DNA from: JBAZWE01 sp041658605
Lineage (GTDB): Bacteria > Actinomycetota > Thermoleophilia > BMS3ABIN01
NCBI GenBank assembly: GCA_041658605.1
Contig: JBAZZU010000012.1
Location: 3,173-67,172, forward strand
DNA length: 64,000 nucleotides
Reading direction: 5' to 3'
Positions 44,426 through 53,435 of this stretch are shown here, one piece after another. The notes beneath the pieces were generated by a model that was not told the DNA's origin, made no database searches, and saw only the letters and a program-made list of their open reading frames with translations. Within the stretch, counting starts at the first letter, position 1, and the number at the start of each line of letters is the position of its first letter. Position numbers and translations under genes: made by a program.

Positions 44426-46474
44426 CTAGAGGCGGCCTGCCACAATCGCATCAACCACTTCCGGATCGGCGAGCGTCGAGGTGTCGCCCAGGTCCTCGGG
44501 CTTTGTGAGGCCTGCGGCGATCTTTCTGAGAATGCGCCGCATGATCTTGCCGCTGCGTGTTTTGGGCAGGCCGGCGACGAACTGTAGCTTGTCCGGCTTG
44601 GCGATCGAACCGATCTCGTCCTTCACCTGGGCTCTCAAGGCCTGGCGCATGTCATCGGTGCCGTCATAACCTTCTGTCAGGGTGACGTAGGCGTAGATTC
44701 CCTCACCTTTTACCTTGTGGGGGAAGCCGACGACAGCGGCTTCTGATACTGCCTCATGCGATACCAGCGCCGATTCAATCTCGGCCGTCCCCATGCGGTG
44801 TCCGCTTATATTGACAACATCGTCGATGCGTCCCTGGAGCCAGTAGTCACCATCGTGGTCAACGCTGGCGCCGTCGCCGCTGAAATACTTGCCGGGGAAA
44901 CGGTCGAAATACACCTCTTTCATCCGCTTGTGTTCGGGATCACCATAAGTGCCGCGTATCATTCCAGGCCATGGCTTTTCGATGACAAGGTAGCCGCCCT
45001 CGTCGACGTCCACGGGTGAGCCGTCCTTTCGCACGATCTGGGGCTGAACGCCGGGGAATGGACGGCTTGCGGAGCCGGGCTTCAAGGTCATCGCGCCGGG
45101 CAGCGGGGTGATCATGATGCCTCCTGTTTCCGTCTGCCACCAGGTATCAACGATCGGTAACTGTTTATTTCCGACATATTCGTAGTACCACATCCAGGCT
45201 TCCGGATTGATTGGCTCTCCCACGGAACCGATCAGCCTCAGGCTCTTCATCGGGTGTCTTGTTACCCAGTCGTTGCCCTCGCCCATAAGCGCCCGGATTA
45301 CTGTCGGCGCCGTATACAGGATATTCACCTGATGTTTTTCGATTATCTCCCAGAGGCGATCCGGTTTGGGATAGTTGGGCACTCCCTCGAACATGAGGCT
45401 GGTGGCGCCATTGCTCAGGGGGCCATAGACAACATAGCTGTGTCCTGTTATCCAGCCGATATCGGCTGTGCAGAAATGCATGTCCTCTTCGTGGTAGTCA
45501 AAGATCCACTTGAAGGTTAAATGTGTGTAGAGGAGGTAGCCCGCGGTCGTGTGAAGCACGCCCTTGGGTTTGCCGGTAGAACCGCTGGTGTAGAGGATGA
45601 AGAGTGGGTCCTCGGCGTCCACTTCCTCGGGAGGGCAGTAATTGTCGATATCCGCGGCCGCCATCTCGTCGTGCCACCAGCTGTCGCGGCCTTCCTGTAT
45701 CTGTGTGACACTGCCGCTTACCCTTTCCACCACGATCACTTTTTCCACCGTGGGGCATTCGATGAGCGCCTCATCGGCATTCGCTTTCACCGGCACCATC
45801 CTGCCGCCGCGCATGCCGACGTCTGAAGTTATCAGCATCCTGGCGCCGCAATCGCGTATGCGATCGGCCAGCGAACCAGCGCTGAAACCTCCGAAGACGA
45901 TGCTGTGGATAGCGCCGATGCGGGCGCAGGCGAGCATGGCGACAGCCAGCTCGGGAATCATCGGCATATATATACTAATTCGGTCACCGCGCACGATGCC
46001 GTGTTTCTTCAACACGTTTGCGAAACGGTTTACTTCCATGGAAAGCTGTTCGTAGGTGAATGTCCTGTACTGACCGGAATCCGACTCCCAGACCAGCGCT
46101 GCCTTGTTGCGGCGCCAGGTAGTCAGATGGCGGTCCAGGCAATTGTATGAGACGTTAAGCCTGCCCCCGATGAACCAGGAGATCTCAGGTTTATGAAAAT
46201 CGTACTCGAGGACCTTGTCCCACTTGCGCTGCCAGACGAGGTGCTCTTCGGCCATATCAGCCCAGAAACCCTCGGGGTCATCAATCGAACGCTGGTAGAT
46301 CTCCTCGTACTGATCCATGCTACCGATGTGCGCCTGGTCACTGAAAGCGGATGGCGGCGGGAACTGGCGCTTCTCGTGCATGAGGACATTGATGGCTATG
46401 GGGTCGATGGTGGTTTCCTGGTCGGCTCCCGCATCGCCCGTCTGTGGATCTGAATTTTTCCTGTCTTCAGGCAC
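44426..46474 (-). CDS. acs: Acetyl-CoA synthetase (AMP-forming)
   Basis: 682 residues from the GTG at 46474, seven bases after AAGGAG. It has adenylation P-loop YTSGSTGKPKGVLHT, WWQTETGG, the YFSGDGA / D-x-G segment, the hinge and the acetylation-regulated lysine in PKTRSGKIMRR. It activates acetate with ATP and CoA. The N-terminal 30 residues are extra relative to most Acs. Monocistronic, with a hairpin after the stop. Confidence 0.96.
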   Translation of the reverse strand: MPEDRKNSDPQTGDAGADQETTIDPIAINVLMHEKRQFPPPSAFSDQAHIGSMDQYEEIYQRSIDDPEGFWADMAEEHLVWQRKWDKVLEYDFHKPEISWFIGGRLNVSYNCLDRHLTTWRRNKAALVWESDSGQYRTFTYEQLSMEVNRFANVLKKHGIVRGDRISIYMPMIPELAVAMLACARIGAIHSIVFGGFSAGSLADRIRDCGARMLITSDVGMRGGRMVPVKANADEALIECPTVEKVIVVERVSGSVTQIQEGRDSWWHDEMAAADIDNYCPPEEVDAEDPLFILYTSGSTGKPKGVLHTTAGYLLYTHLTFKWIFDYHEEDMHFCTADIGWITGHSYVVYGPLSNGATSLMFEGVPNYPKPDRLWEIIEKHQVNILYTAPTVIRALMGEGNDWVTRHPMKSLRLIGSVGEPINPEAWMWYYEYVGNKQLPIVDTWWQTETGGIMITPLPGAMTLKPGSASRPFPGVQPQIVRKDGSPVDVDEGGYLVIEKPWPGMIRGTYGDPEHKRMKEVYFDRFPGKYFSGDGASVDHDGDYWLQGRIDDVVNISGHRMGTAEIESALVSHEAVSEAAVVGFPHKVKGEGIYAYVTLTEGYDGTDDMRQALRAQVKDEIGSIAKPDKLQFVAGLPKTRSGKIMRRILRKIAAGLTKPEDLGDTSTLADPEVVDAIVAGRL

Positions 46475-46710
46475 GCCATGACTCCTTGTATGTTTGCGTG
46501 GAACATCTCGCTGCTGGTTCTTCTTACCTGCGAATCGCATCCGGCTACCTTCCCGGATTCAAGGATTCTAACAGTAGTGCAAGGCCTCTACCAGAGTTCA
46601 GCTTCGCTGAATCCATATCATCAGGATGAGCGCCGCGGTTAGGATGCATGGGGATCGGGAAATTAAAGTGCAGTTCGTGCTTTCATTCGATATACGGAAG
46701 GAATGCCTGA

Positions 46711-47376
46711 ATGAAGATAACAGCTCTTTTTGCTGGCTCGTTTTTACTTCTATCAATCTTTTTAGGCGCCGGCTGTGACAGTGACAAGGATGCCGTACGG
46801 CTCGAGGGCGTCGAGGTGCGGGAATATCAGGGCAAGGATCTTTCCTCGGTCTCCACCGATTTCGTCGAGAACACGATCAAGGGTCCGCAGTATATAGACC
46901 GTGATAGCTACCGGCTGGAAGTGGGCGGCATGGTGGAGCGGCCACGGCAGTATACATATGATGAAGTTCTGGCGCACCAGAGCTACTCGAAGGTGTCTCA
47001 GCTGATGTGCGTCGAGGGATGGAGCGTGGACATCCTCTGGGAGGGGATGCTCGTCCGCGACCTGTTCAGCGAGGCGGAGGTCAAGCCTGAGGCAAATACG
47101 GTTATCCTTTACGCTGTTGATGGTTACTCGACATCATTCCCCCTCTCCTGGTTCTACGACAAGGACATCATCATGGCGTGGAAGATGAACGGCATCACCA
47201 TCCCGCCCGAACGCGGTTTTCCACTACACCTGGTAGCTGAAGATAAATGGGGCTACAAATGGATAAAGTGGATCACGAAGATCGAGCTTGTGAACGACCC
47301 GAATTACCAAGGTTACTGGGAGTCGCGCGGTTTCAACCAGAGCGGGGACCGTTCGGGGCCGAAGTTGTCGAATTAG
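46711..47376 (+). CDS. Molybdopterin-binding (sulfite-oxidase fold) lipoprotein
   Basis: 221 residues with a lipobox LGAGC near residue 22. The body is the oxidoreductase molybdopterin-binding domain: VGGMVERPRQYTYDEVL, the Mo-ligand Cys in SQLMCVEGWSVDILWEG, and WMKNGI-like and GFPLHLVAEDKWGYKWIKWI segments. It is anchored outside the membrane. The substrate is unknown; sulfite, sulfoxides or methionine sulfoxide are family options, which is of interest beside a dsr locus. Confidence 0.88.
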   Translation: MKITALFAGSFLLLSIFLGAGCDSDKDAVRLEGVEVREYQGKDLSSVSTDFVENTIKGPQYIDRDSYRLEVGGMVERPRQYTYDEVLAHQSYSKVSQLMCVEGWSVDILWEGMLVRDLFSEAEVKPEANTVILYAVDGYSTSFPLSWFYDKDIIMAWKMNGITIPPERGFPLHLVAEDKWGYKWIKWITKIELVNDPNYQGYWESRGFNQSGDRSGPKLSN

Positions 47377-47492
47377 GCGGTTTATTATGCGGGTGCTGTT
47401 TTTCGCACTAAAACCTCGCGATAATCCTGTGAAAACCGGCGAGCGTGGATTTGTCTGGAATTATTTCGCGCCGCTTCATTTATAATCAGGGT

Positions 47493-48773
47493 ATGGTCGG
47501 AAAATCCGCAAAAACCGCTTTTTTCTGGGATAAATCGCTCCTGTGGGGGATCATCGCCTTTCAGACCTTCAGGGAGCTGGATGTTTCGTTCGATCTGGTG
47601 ACCGCTTCAGATATTCGTGAGAGCGGCCTGGCTGGCTATGACACTATCTTCGTTCCCGGGGGTTGGGCCAGCGACAAGATCGTCGCGCTTGGCGATGAGG
47701 GGCAGTCGCGCATCCGGGATTTTGTCGCCGGCGGTGGTTCTTATCTCGGCATCTGCGGCGGTGCTGGCCTGGCTTTGAGCCATAAGAGCGGCCTGGGGCT
47801 GGCACCGGTAAGCAGGATGCCGACCCGCGAGAGAGTCCCCAGCTTCAGCGGCAGGATCAGCCTCAGGCATTCGGAGCCGGGGCACCCGATCTGGAACAAC
47901 GTCGCCGATGATACCGTTTTTCATGCCTGGTGGCCGGGGCAGTTTTCGCTTGATGAAGCAGGGGGTGTCGCCGTGCTGGCTCGCTACGGCGAACCGGGCG
48001 AAGATTCTTATGTCACCGATCTTCCTGTATTGCCATCGGTCGACTGGGACGCGATGGAGAAGAGCTACGGGATAAACCTCGACCCGGCACGGCTCACCGG
48101 AGAGCCGGCGGTGATTGAAACCCGGTTCGGCGATGGCACCGTTATTCTCTCTTACCTGCATTTCGAGACTCCCGGCGACGATGAAGGCCACAAGGTGCTT
48201 CTGAATATTTTTTCTTACCTGGCCCGGGGGAAACATATGACTTCCTCCGATACCGGACGCCGTGCCAGAAACGCCGCCTCCCTTTATGACCTGAAGCCGG
48301 ACGCGGGGATATCGTCCATAGTCAACGATCTGGATAAAGCCGCTGAAGACCTGATCGCGTTTGGAAGAAAGAACTATCTCTGGAGCGAGCGCAACGACTG
48401 GATCCTGCAATGGCGCCGCGGCGTCCGCGGGGTCGAGTACTCGACGCTCCACGCGATGATAAGGGCGATCAGCGATAACGCCGCCCGGATTGATGGCAGC
48501 GATAGCGGAGCGGTAAACAGACTCGAAAGACTCAGAGAGCTGGCGCTTCCATTTTTCAGTGATGCCAAAGAGCTTCTGCGGCTGGAACGGGATGCGATCG
48601 CAAGCGGCCCGATAAGCCCCTTAAAGACCGATGACCCTCGGATCGGGGCGCTCAGGAAGAGACTTTTTTCTGAATCAAAACGGTGCGGCGGGCTTTACGA
48701 AGAAATAGTGGAACTGGCGGATGAGATCCTGCTGCCGCTGCTGCAGGAAGGGCTGAAGCAGGACCTTCTATAA
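47493..48773 (+). CDS. BPL_N / glutamine-amidotransferase-like protein
   Basis: About 426 residues from the ATG at 47493; a longer frame starts at 47445. The first 250 residues form a class I amidotransferase-like fold with the nucleophile elbow YLGICGGAGLAL, as in the BPL_N family related to the N-terminus of eukaryotic biotin protein ligase. The C-terminal 180 residues are helical with no recognised motif. Enzymatic role unknown. It may form a pair with the preceding lipoprotein gene, 117 bases away. Confidence 0.75.
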   Translation: MVGKSAKTAFFWDKSLLWGIIAFQTFRELDVSFDLVTASDIRESGLAGYDTIFVPGGWASDKIVALGDEGQSRIRDFVAGGGSYLGICGGAGLALSHKSGLGLAPVSRMPTRERVPSFSGRISLRHSEPGHPIWNNVADDTVFHAWWPGQFSLDEAGGVAVLARYGEPGEDSYVTDLPVLPSVDWDAMEKSYGINLDPARLTGEPAVIETRFGDGTVILSYLHFETPGDDEGHKVLLNIFSYLARGKHMTSSDTGRRARNAASLYDLKPDAGISSIVNDLDKAAEDLIAFGRKNYLWSERNDWILQWRRGVRGVEYSTLHAMIRAISDNAARIDGSDSGAVNRLERLRELALPFFSDAKELLRLERDAIASGPISPLKTDDPRIGALRKRLFSESKRCGGLYEEIVELADEILLPLLQEGLKQDLL

Positions 48774-48797
48774 CGTAAAAAAGGTATTACACGGTTA

Positions 48798-48831
48798 AGG
48801 GGCGTATTGCTCTGACGAGCAATACGCCCCT
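48798..48831. terminator. Bidirectional hairpin between the amidotransferase-like gene and dsrH
   Basis: AGGGGCGTATTGCTC (48798-48812) pairs perfectly with GAGCAATACGCCCCT (48817-48831) over TGAC. It sits between two convergent genes, 25 bases after one stop and 121 after the other. No long T-tract. Confidence 0.6.
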
Positions 48832-48951
48832 GATAATCTGATGATCATTCACACGCAACACCCCGAAACGACAATACGCGGACCTGGCTCAAAAGCGAAA
48901 GATCCGTCTACAAATATCGTTCGGTTCCAACATTAGTCTTCCCGTCTGGTT

Positions 48952-49242
48952 CTACCAGGAAGCGGTCTTGTTCGCCTCTACCAGGTCCACAAAACCAGCG
49001 TAGTCGGTCTCCTTGATACCATCCATGACCTTGTCCACGCCGCGTTGCTTAAGATCCTCGGTCAGGACATAGACCTTGTAGTCCTTCGCAACCGCACTCA
49101 TTCTGTCAGCGACGCCGGTGCCGGGCATTGCTGCGTAGACGCCATCCTCATAAAGCAATATCGACGAGCCCTTCGAGGCATACTTGAGGCAATCCTCGAG
49201 AGCCATAGATTCAAACGGTGATTTATTTACCAGATGAAGCAT
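48952..49242 (-). CDS. dsrH: DsrH sulfurtransferase subunit
   Basis: 96 residues. MLHLVNKSPFESMALEDCL holds the single conserved cysteine (residue 18) of the DsrH/TusB family. With DsrE and DsrF it forms a hexameric sulfur-transfer complex that delivers sulfur to DsrC in sulfur oxidisers. Last gene of the dsr series; GGAGCAGC precedes the ATG. Confidence 0.88.
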   Translation of the reverse strand: MLHLVNKSPFESMALEDCLKYASKGSSILLYEDGVYAAMPGTGVADRMSAVAKDYKVYVLTEDLKQRGVDKVMDGIKETDYAGFVDLVEANKTASW

Positions 49243-49253
49243 GCTGCTCCTTT

Positions 49254-49622
49254 CTAGAACATGAAGAAGTTTTTCTGCTCCTCCATCATCTTCTCTACCG
49301 CATCGGCTTCGATGATTTCGGGCTCGATAACAAGGTCCTCAAGTGTCAGGCCACGAGACTCCATCGACGACCTGTCGATGAAAATCTTCTCAATATCATA
49401 GGCTTCCAGAGCCCTGAAGGTCGGTGAGAAATCCTTGATGCCGGTTCCGGAATTGTCCATGCCCTTCTTGATGGCGAGCACGCCATCATCGATAAAGAGC
49501 ACACTGACATCCTGGTCGTACGCGCCCATGATCAGCACGTTCTCCAGGCCTTCAAACGAATAAATCGCACCGTATGGTGCTGTGCGAAAAACAACCATAA
49601 GTTTTGCCGTTTCCTCACTCAC
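49254..49622 (-). CDS. dsrF: DsrF sulfurtransferase subunit
   Basis: 122 residues of the DsrE/DsrF fold. RTAPYGAIYSFEGLENVLIMGAYDQDVSVLF and SMESRGL match the DsrF/TusC pattern. It contains no cysteine at all, as DsrF is usually a structural partner. Eleven bases from dsrH and 16 from dsrE. Confidence 0.87.
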   Translation of the reverse strand: MSEETAKLMVVFRTAPYGAIYSFEGLENVLIMGAYDQDVSVLFIDDGVLAIKKGMDNSGTGIKDFSPTFRALEAYDIEKIFIDRSSMESRGLTLEDLVIEPEIIEADAVEKMMEEQKNFFMF

Positions 49623-49638
49623 TGATATTCACCCCTTC

Positions 49639-49998
49639 CTAAGCTCTGAATTCGACGAGGCGATCGGACTCGATCGCAAGTTCCGTGAGCATCCCCAGCC
49701 CGCCGATCGTAAAACCTTCCGCCGTGACTGTATCGTTGATACCACGACGTTTGGCGGCAGCCACACATACAATAAAATCGATGTTGTTCTCGGTTCCCAG
49801 CTCCGTCCACCGTTTCTGGATATGCCGGTCGTCCGACTGCGGTTCCATCAGCTTGGTGGAATTCAAAACACCGTCCTGGTAGAAAAATATACGCAGGATC
49901 TCGTGCCCCTTGGCAAGAGCCGCCTTGGCAAACTGATAGGCGCTATCGGATGCTTCGTGCTGATATGGGCTTTCCATCACTAAGACTCCAAGCTTCAC
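49639..49998 (-). CDS. dsrE: DsrE sulfurtransferase subunit
   Basis: 119 residues from the GTG at 49998, eight bases after GGAAGGGG; a GTG three codons earlier overlaps that ribosome site. With this start the key cysteine in IVCVAAAKRRGI is Cys78, the same number as the persulfide-carrying cysteine of Allochromatium DsrE. It accepts sulfane sulfur and hands it toward DsrC. Confidence 0.9.
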   Translation of the reverse strand: MKLGVLVMESPYQHEASDSAYQFAKAALAKGHEILRIFFYQDGVLNSTKLMEPQSDDRHIQKRWTELGTENNIDFIVCVAAAKRRGINDTVTAEGFTIGGLGMLTELAIESDRLVEFRA

Positions 49999-50139
49999 TA
50001 CTGTCACCCCTTCCTGATAAATCGTTGTTTTTCCTTTTCACGGACATTTTCCCAGACTTCCCCGCCCCAGAGATATCGATCTTCATCTTACTCGGGTTTC
50101 CCATGTGATTTCGCCCACATGTTCAATGCAGCGGTGCTG

Positions 50140-50190
50140 TTAAAAGGCGACTGCCCCGGAATCTACTCCGGAAGACAGCCGCCCTTGAAA
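50140..50190 (-). terminator. Possible terminator between dsrL and dsrEFH
   Basis: Read on the minus strand, AAGGGCGGCTGTC pairs imperfectly with GGCAGTCGCCTTTT around an inner TCCGGA/TTCCGG stem, and the arm ends in TTTT. It begins 30 bases after the dsrL stop, so dsrEFH may be expressed at a lower level or separately. Confidence 0.5.
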
Positions 50191-50219
50191 GCCAACCTTA
50201 ATACGATACGCCCACAGGG

Positions 50220-51908
50220 TCAGGACATGTCAATATAGCCGCACGGGCATTCTTCGGCGCACTTGGCGCAACCCACGCAGACTTCAAGCCTGAACTTGTA
50301 AGGATTACCGTTCTCGTCGCGCTCTTCAAGCTTTTTGACGGCGCTGTAAGAACAGAACGAGTAGCAGTTTCCGCAATCGAAGCACATGCCGCAGCTCATG
50401 CAGCGAAGCGTCTCTTCCTTGCACTGGTCATCCGTCCAGGTGGATACAACCTCGTTGAAATTACCCTCACGGTCGCTGACCGGAATATGTGACTTCTCAA
50501 CCCGGGCAGCCTCTGCGTAGTAGTTCATGGCCATCTTGTCGGACTTGATGACCTTCGCAGGAAATTCCTTGGGAATCTCTTCTCCGCGAATATGGTAGTC
50601 CATAGCGTTGGCAGCCTTGCGTCCGAGGCCGATGGCCTCAGTCACGGTACCGAGTCTGTTGGTCACGTCGCCTCCGGCCCAGACACCGTCTTCGCTGGTG
50701 GCGCCGGTGGCCTCGTCGACCGTGATCCAGCCCTTCTCGTCCTTGAAGGCGTCGAGCCCATCGAACTGGGCGCCCTGGCCGATGGCCGGCAACACCATGT
50801 CGCAAGCGATGATGAACTCAGACCCTTCGACGGGTACCGGACGCCGGCGGCCGCTGTCGTCGGGCTCGCCAAGCTCCATCTTGATGCACTTGAGGCCGGT
50901 TACCTTGCCACCGTCGCGAACGATCTCGACCGGGGCGGTCAGGTACTGGATATTGATGCCCTCTTCGAGGGTGTCGTCTATCTCTTCTTCTTCAGCCGGC
51001 ATTTCCTCACGGGTGCGTCGGTAGATGATCTCGGATTTAGCGCCCATGCGCCAGGAGACGCGAGCCGCGTCCACAGCGCTGTTACCGCCGCCGATGATCA
51101 GTACTGTCTTACCGTTGATGTCCATGCTCTCGCCGGCGTTGACCTTATTGAGGAATTCGACGGCGCTCATGACGCCTTCGCCCTCTTCGCCGGGAACACC
51201 CATGGTCCAGCCCTCGTGGGCGCCGATGCCGAGGTAGATGGCGTCGTAGTCCTTCTTGAGGTCATCCATGGAGACATCGGTTCCGACGCGGGCGCCGTAC
51301 TTGATCTCGACTCCCAGGTCAGCGATGGCCGCCACTTCGGCGTCCAGGATGTCTTCCGGCAGTCGATAGCTCGGTATACCGTAACGGAGCATACCGCCGG
51401 ATTTCTCAAATGCCTCGAAGATGGTTACCGGATAACCGCGGCGCGCCATCTGGAACGCGGCGGAAAGGCCGGCAGGACCTGAACCGACGACGGCGATCTT
51501 CTCACTCTTGACCTCGTCGGTGATCTTCTCATGCTTCAGGTTATGGCTCAGTCCGTAATCGCCCAGGTAACGCTCGACCTGGTTGATCGACACGGCGCCG
51601 TCCTTGGCGTTCCGGTTACAGTCTGTCTCGCAGAAATGCGGGCAGACGCGGCCGATTATGGACGGTAGCGGATTCGTCTCCGTCAGCAGGCGCCAGGCCT
51701 GTACGAATGACTCATCATACTCGCGTTTGAACATCTCCGACTGCGAGACGGTCGTCAGAAAACCGCGGATATCGTTGCCTGCCGGGCAGGCGTTGCTGCA
51801 GGGCGGTATTTTCTGCTTGTAGACCGGACGCAGATGTGAACCTTCTGACCCGCGGCTATACCCGGCGGCCCCTACCTCTCTTTTTCTGATCTTTAATACT
51901 ACAGCCAT
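50220..51908 (-). CDS. dsrL: DsrL, FeS flavoprotein NAD(P)H oxidoreductase
   Basis: 562 residues similar to the small subunit of glutamate synthase. N-terminal FeS ligands in PPCSNACPAGNDIRGFL and CPHFCETDC, FAD-binding VVGSGPAGLSAAFQMARRGY, NAD(P)-binding VLIIGGGNSAVDAARVSWRMGA, and a C-terminal ferredoxin-like part with CMSCGMCFDCGNC and CVGCAKCAEECPCG. DsrL exchanges electrons between NAD(P)H and DsrAB. The compact form without a long linker resembles the DsrL-2 type found in some sulfite or sulfur reducers. It follows dsrD. Confidence 0.88.
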   Translation of the reverse strand: MAVVLKIRKREVGAAGYSRGSEGSHLRPVYKQKIPPCSNACPAGNDIRGFLTTVSQSEMFKREYDESFVQAWRLLTETNPLPSIIGRVCPHFCETDCNRNAKDGAVSINQVERYLGDYGLSHNLKHEKITDEVKSEKIAVVGSGPAGLSAAFQMARRGYPVTIFEAFEKSGGMLRYGIPSYRLPEDILDAEVAAIADLGVEIKYGARVGTDVSMDDLKKDYDAIYLGIGAHEGWTMGVPGEEGEGVMSAVEFLNKVNAGESMDINGKTVLIIGGGNSAVDAARVSWRMGAKSEIIYRRTREEMPAEEEEIDDTLEEGINIQYLTAPVEIVRDGGKVTGLKCIKMELGEPDDSGRRRPVPVEGSEFIIACDMVLPAIGQGAQFDGLDAFKDEKGWITVDEATGATSEDGVWAGGDVTNRLGTVTEAIGLGRKAANAMDYHIRGEEIPKEFPAKVIKSDKMAMNYYAEAARVEKSHIPVSDREGNFNEVVSTWTDDQCKEETLRCMSCGMCFDCGNCYSFCSYSAVKKLEERDENGNPYKFRLEVCVGCAKCAEECPCGYIDMS

Positions 51909-52007
51909 ACGCTTCTCCTTTTCCCAGGCGTCAACGCACCTAATGACCGAGAGCTGTTTTTCAGTTGTAAATCATCCGGTGCATCAACGCCTAAGCGATG
52001 ATTCCGA

Positions 52008-52253
52008 TTACTCGTTAGCAGAGCCTTCTACTCGCGGAAGCTCGATGGAGCTGCCGCCGAAGTAGCCATATACGCACCGGCCGGAGTCGATGAGCAACTT
52101 GATGGCACCTTTCGTGTCCGCACGCGACAAGTCGCCGTATTTTTCCTTCATCGCCTTGGTCAGGTCGCCAGCCTTTAGTTTCTTCTGGCCCGCGACACTG
52201 GCGACGAGTTCATACATGTCGTCAGCCAACTGCTCTATTGTGACATCAGCCAT
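52008..52253 (-). CDS. dsrD: DsrD, activator of dissimilatory sulfite reductase
   Basis: 81 residues. A winged-helix fold is expected from LADDMYELVASVAGQKKL, KYGDLSRADTKGAIKLLIDSG and CVYGYFGGSSIELP. DsrD has been shown to activate DsrAB in sulfate reducers and is used as a marker of the reductive direction. It lies 16 bases after dsrB. Confidence 0.9.
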   Translation of the reverse strand: MADVTIEQLADDMYELVASVAGQKKLKAGDLTKAMKEKYGDLSRADTKGAIKLLIDSGRCVYGYFGGSSIELPRVEGSANE

Positions 52254-52268
52254 CGTAAACCGGACCTC

Positions 52269-53345
52269 CTAGTATCTGTTGTGTAGAGACCTTCTGTAGG
52301 TCGTACCCGCATGGCGGAAATCGTCGAGGTGATACTTGGTAAACTCGATGCCGCTCATGTCGAAGAACTTCTCCCAACCTATGCGGTTGATCCATTCGCC
52401 TACACGCTCGAACGGACGCGCGTTGGCTGCGTAGAGCTCAACGATGCTCTTGACCGCGTCGGTAACTTCCGGCCAGCGCGGTGGGTTGTTCGGCAGGTAC
52501 GGGATTGCCAGCTTGGTGAACATCGGTTCGCTCCTGGCGTTGGAGATCTTTCCTCCGAGCCAGATCGAGACACCGTCGTTAAGCGGATCCGCCAGCGGCA
52601 TGGCCGGGCAGACGGTGAAACAGTTGCCGCAGTACATGCACTTGTCTTCATCGACCTTGACCGTCGTCTTGCCATCTACCGAAGTCGGCCGGATAGCGTT
52701 GTTCGGGCAGGAAGCGACGGTGGTCGGGATCTCACACTGTTTCGGCAACGCCTCGTTGTCGATACGGGGCGGCGTGCGGTGCAGGCCGAGGATGGCGATG
52801 TCGGAAGCGTGTACCGCGCCGCACATGTTCAGGCAGCAGGCCACAGCTACGCGCAGTTTCGCCGGCAGCTTCTCCGATGTGAAGTACTCGGACAGCTCAT
52901 CCATGACCGCCTTGACCAGACCCGAGGCATCGGTAGCAGCCGAATGGCAGTGTACCCAGCCCTGGGTGTGGACAATGTTGGAGATCGCGTTGTTGGTGCC
53001 GCCTACCAGTGTACCCATGGCGTTCAGGTCCGCGATCAGCGGATCGATATTATCTTCCTTGGCCAGCAGGAACTCGATGTTGTTGCGGCTGGTGAAACGG
53101 AAGAACCCGTCGCTGTACTTATCCGCCAGGTCCATTATGTTCCTGAGGAAGTTGATGCTCACGAGCCTCGGTGAGGCGCAGCGCACTGTGAAAATAGTGC
53201 CGGCCGGACCGGTGTGGGAGAGCACGCCCGGCTTGAGCGAGTCGTGATACTGCCACTTGCCGTAATTCTCCTTGATCATCGGATGCAGGAACTTGTCGTA
53301 ATGCGGCGGTCCAATATCCGTAACTCTTTTTGCTTCAGTCGCCAT
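52269..53345 (-). CDS. dsrB: Dissimilatory sulfite reductase, beta subunit
   Basis: 358 residues. The siroheme-[4Fe-4S] segment CCLNMCGAVHASDIAILG and HTQGWVHCHSAATDASG are present, as is an inserted ferredoxin domain with CPNNAI and CMYCGNCFTVCP. With DsrA it reduces sulfite in the cytoplasm, loading sulfur on DsrC. Confidence 0.96.
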   Translation of the reverse strand: MATEAKRVTDIGPPHYDKFLHPMIKENYGKWQYHDSLKPGVLSHTGPAGTIFTVRCASPRLVSINFLRNIMDLADKYSDGFFRFTSRNNIEFLLAKEDNIDPLIADLNAMGTLVGGTNNAISNIVHTQGWVHCHSAATDASGLVKAVMDELSEYFTSEKLPAKLRVAVACCLNMCGAVHASDIAILGLHRTPPRIDNEALPKQCEIPTTVASCPNNAIRPTSVDGKTTVKVDEDKCMYCGNCFTVCPAMPLADPLNDGVSIWLGGKISNARSEPMFTKLAIPYLPNNPPRWPEVTDAVKSIVELYAANARPFERVGEWINRIGWEKFFDMSGIEFTKYHLDDFRHAGTTYRRSLHNRY

Positions 53346-53435
53346 AAACCTAACCTCCTGTTACTGTCAAAGTTGACTCAGGACAATCTGTGGTCCCCCT
53401 TGAGGTTCCGCAGACGGCCTGCTTGGATCGCCTGA

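Noticed and set aside
50592..51482. 296-residue frame on the plus strand
   Set aside because: Antisense to dsrL; no start signal or family features.
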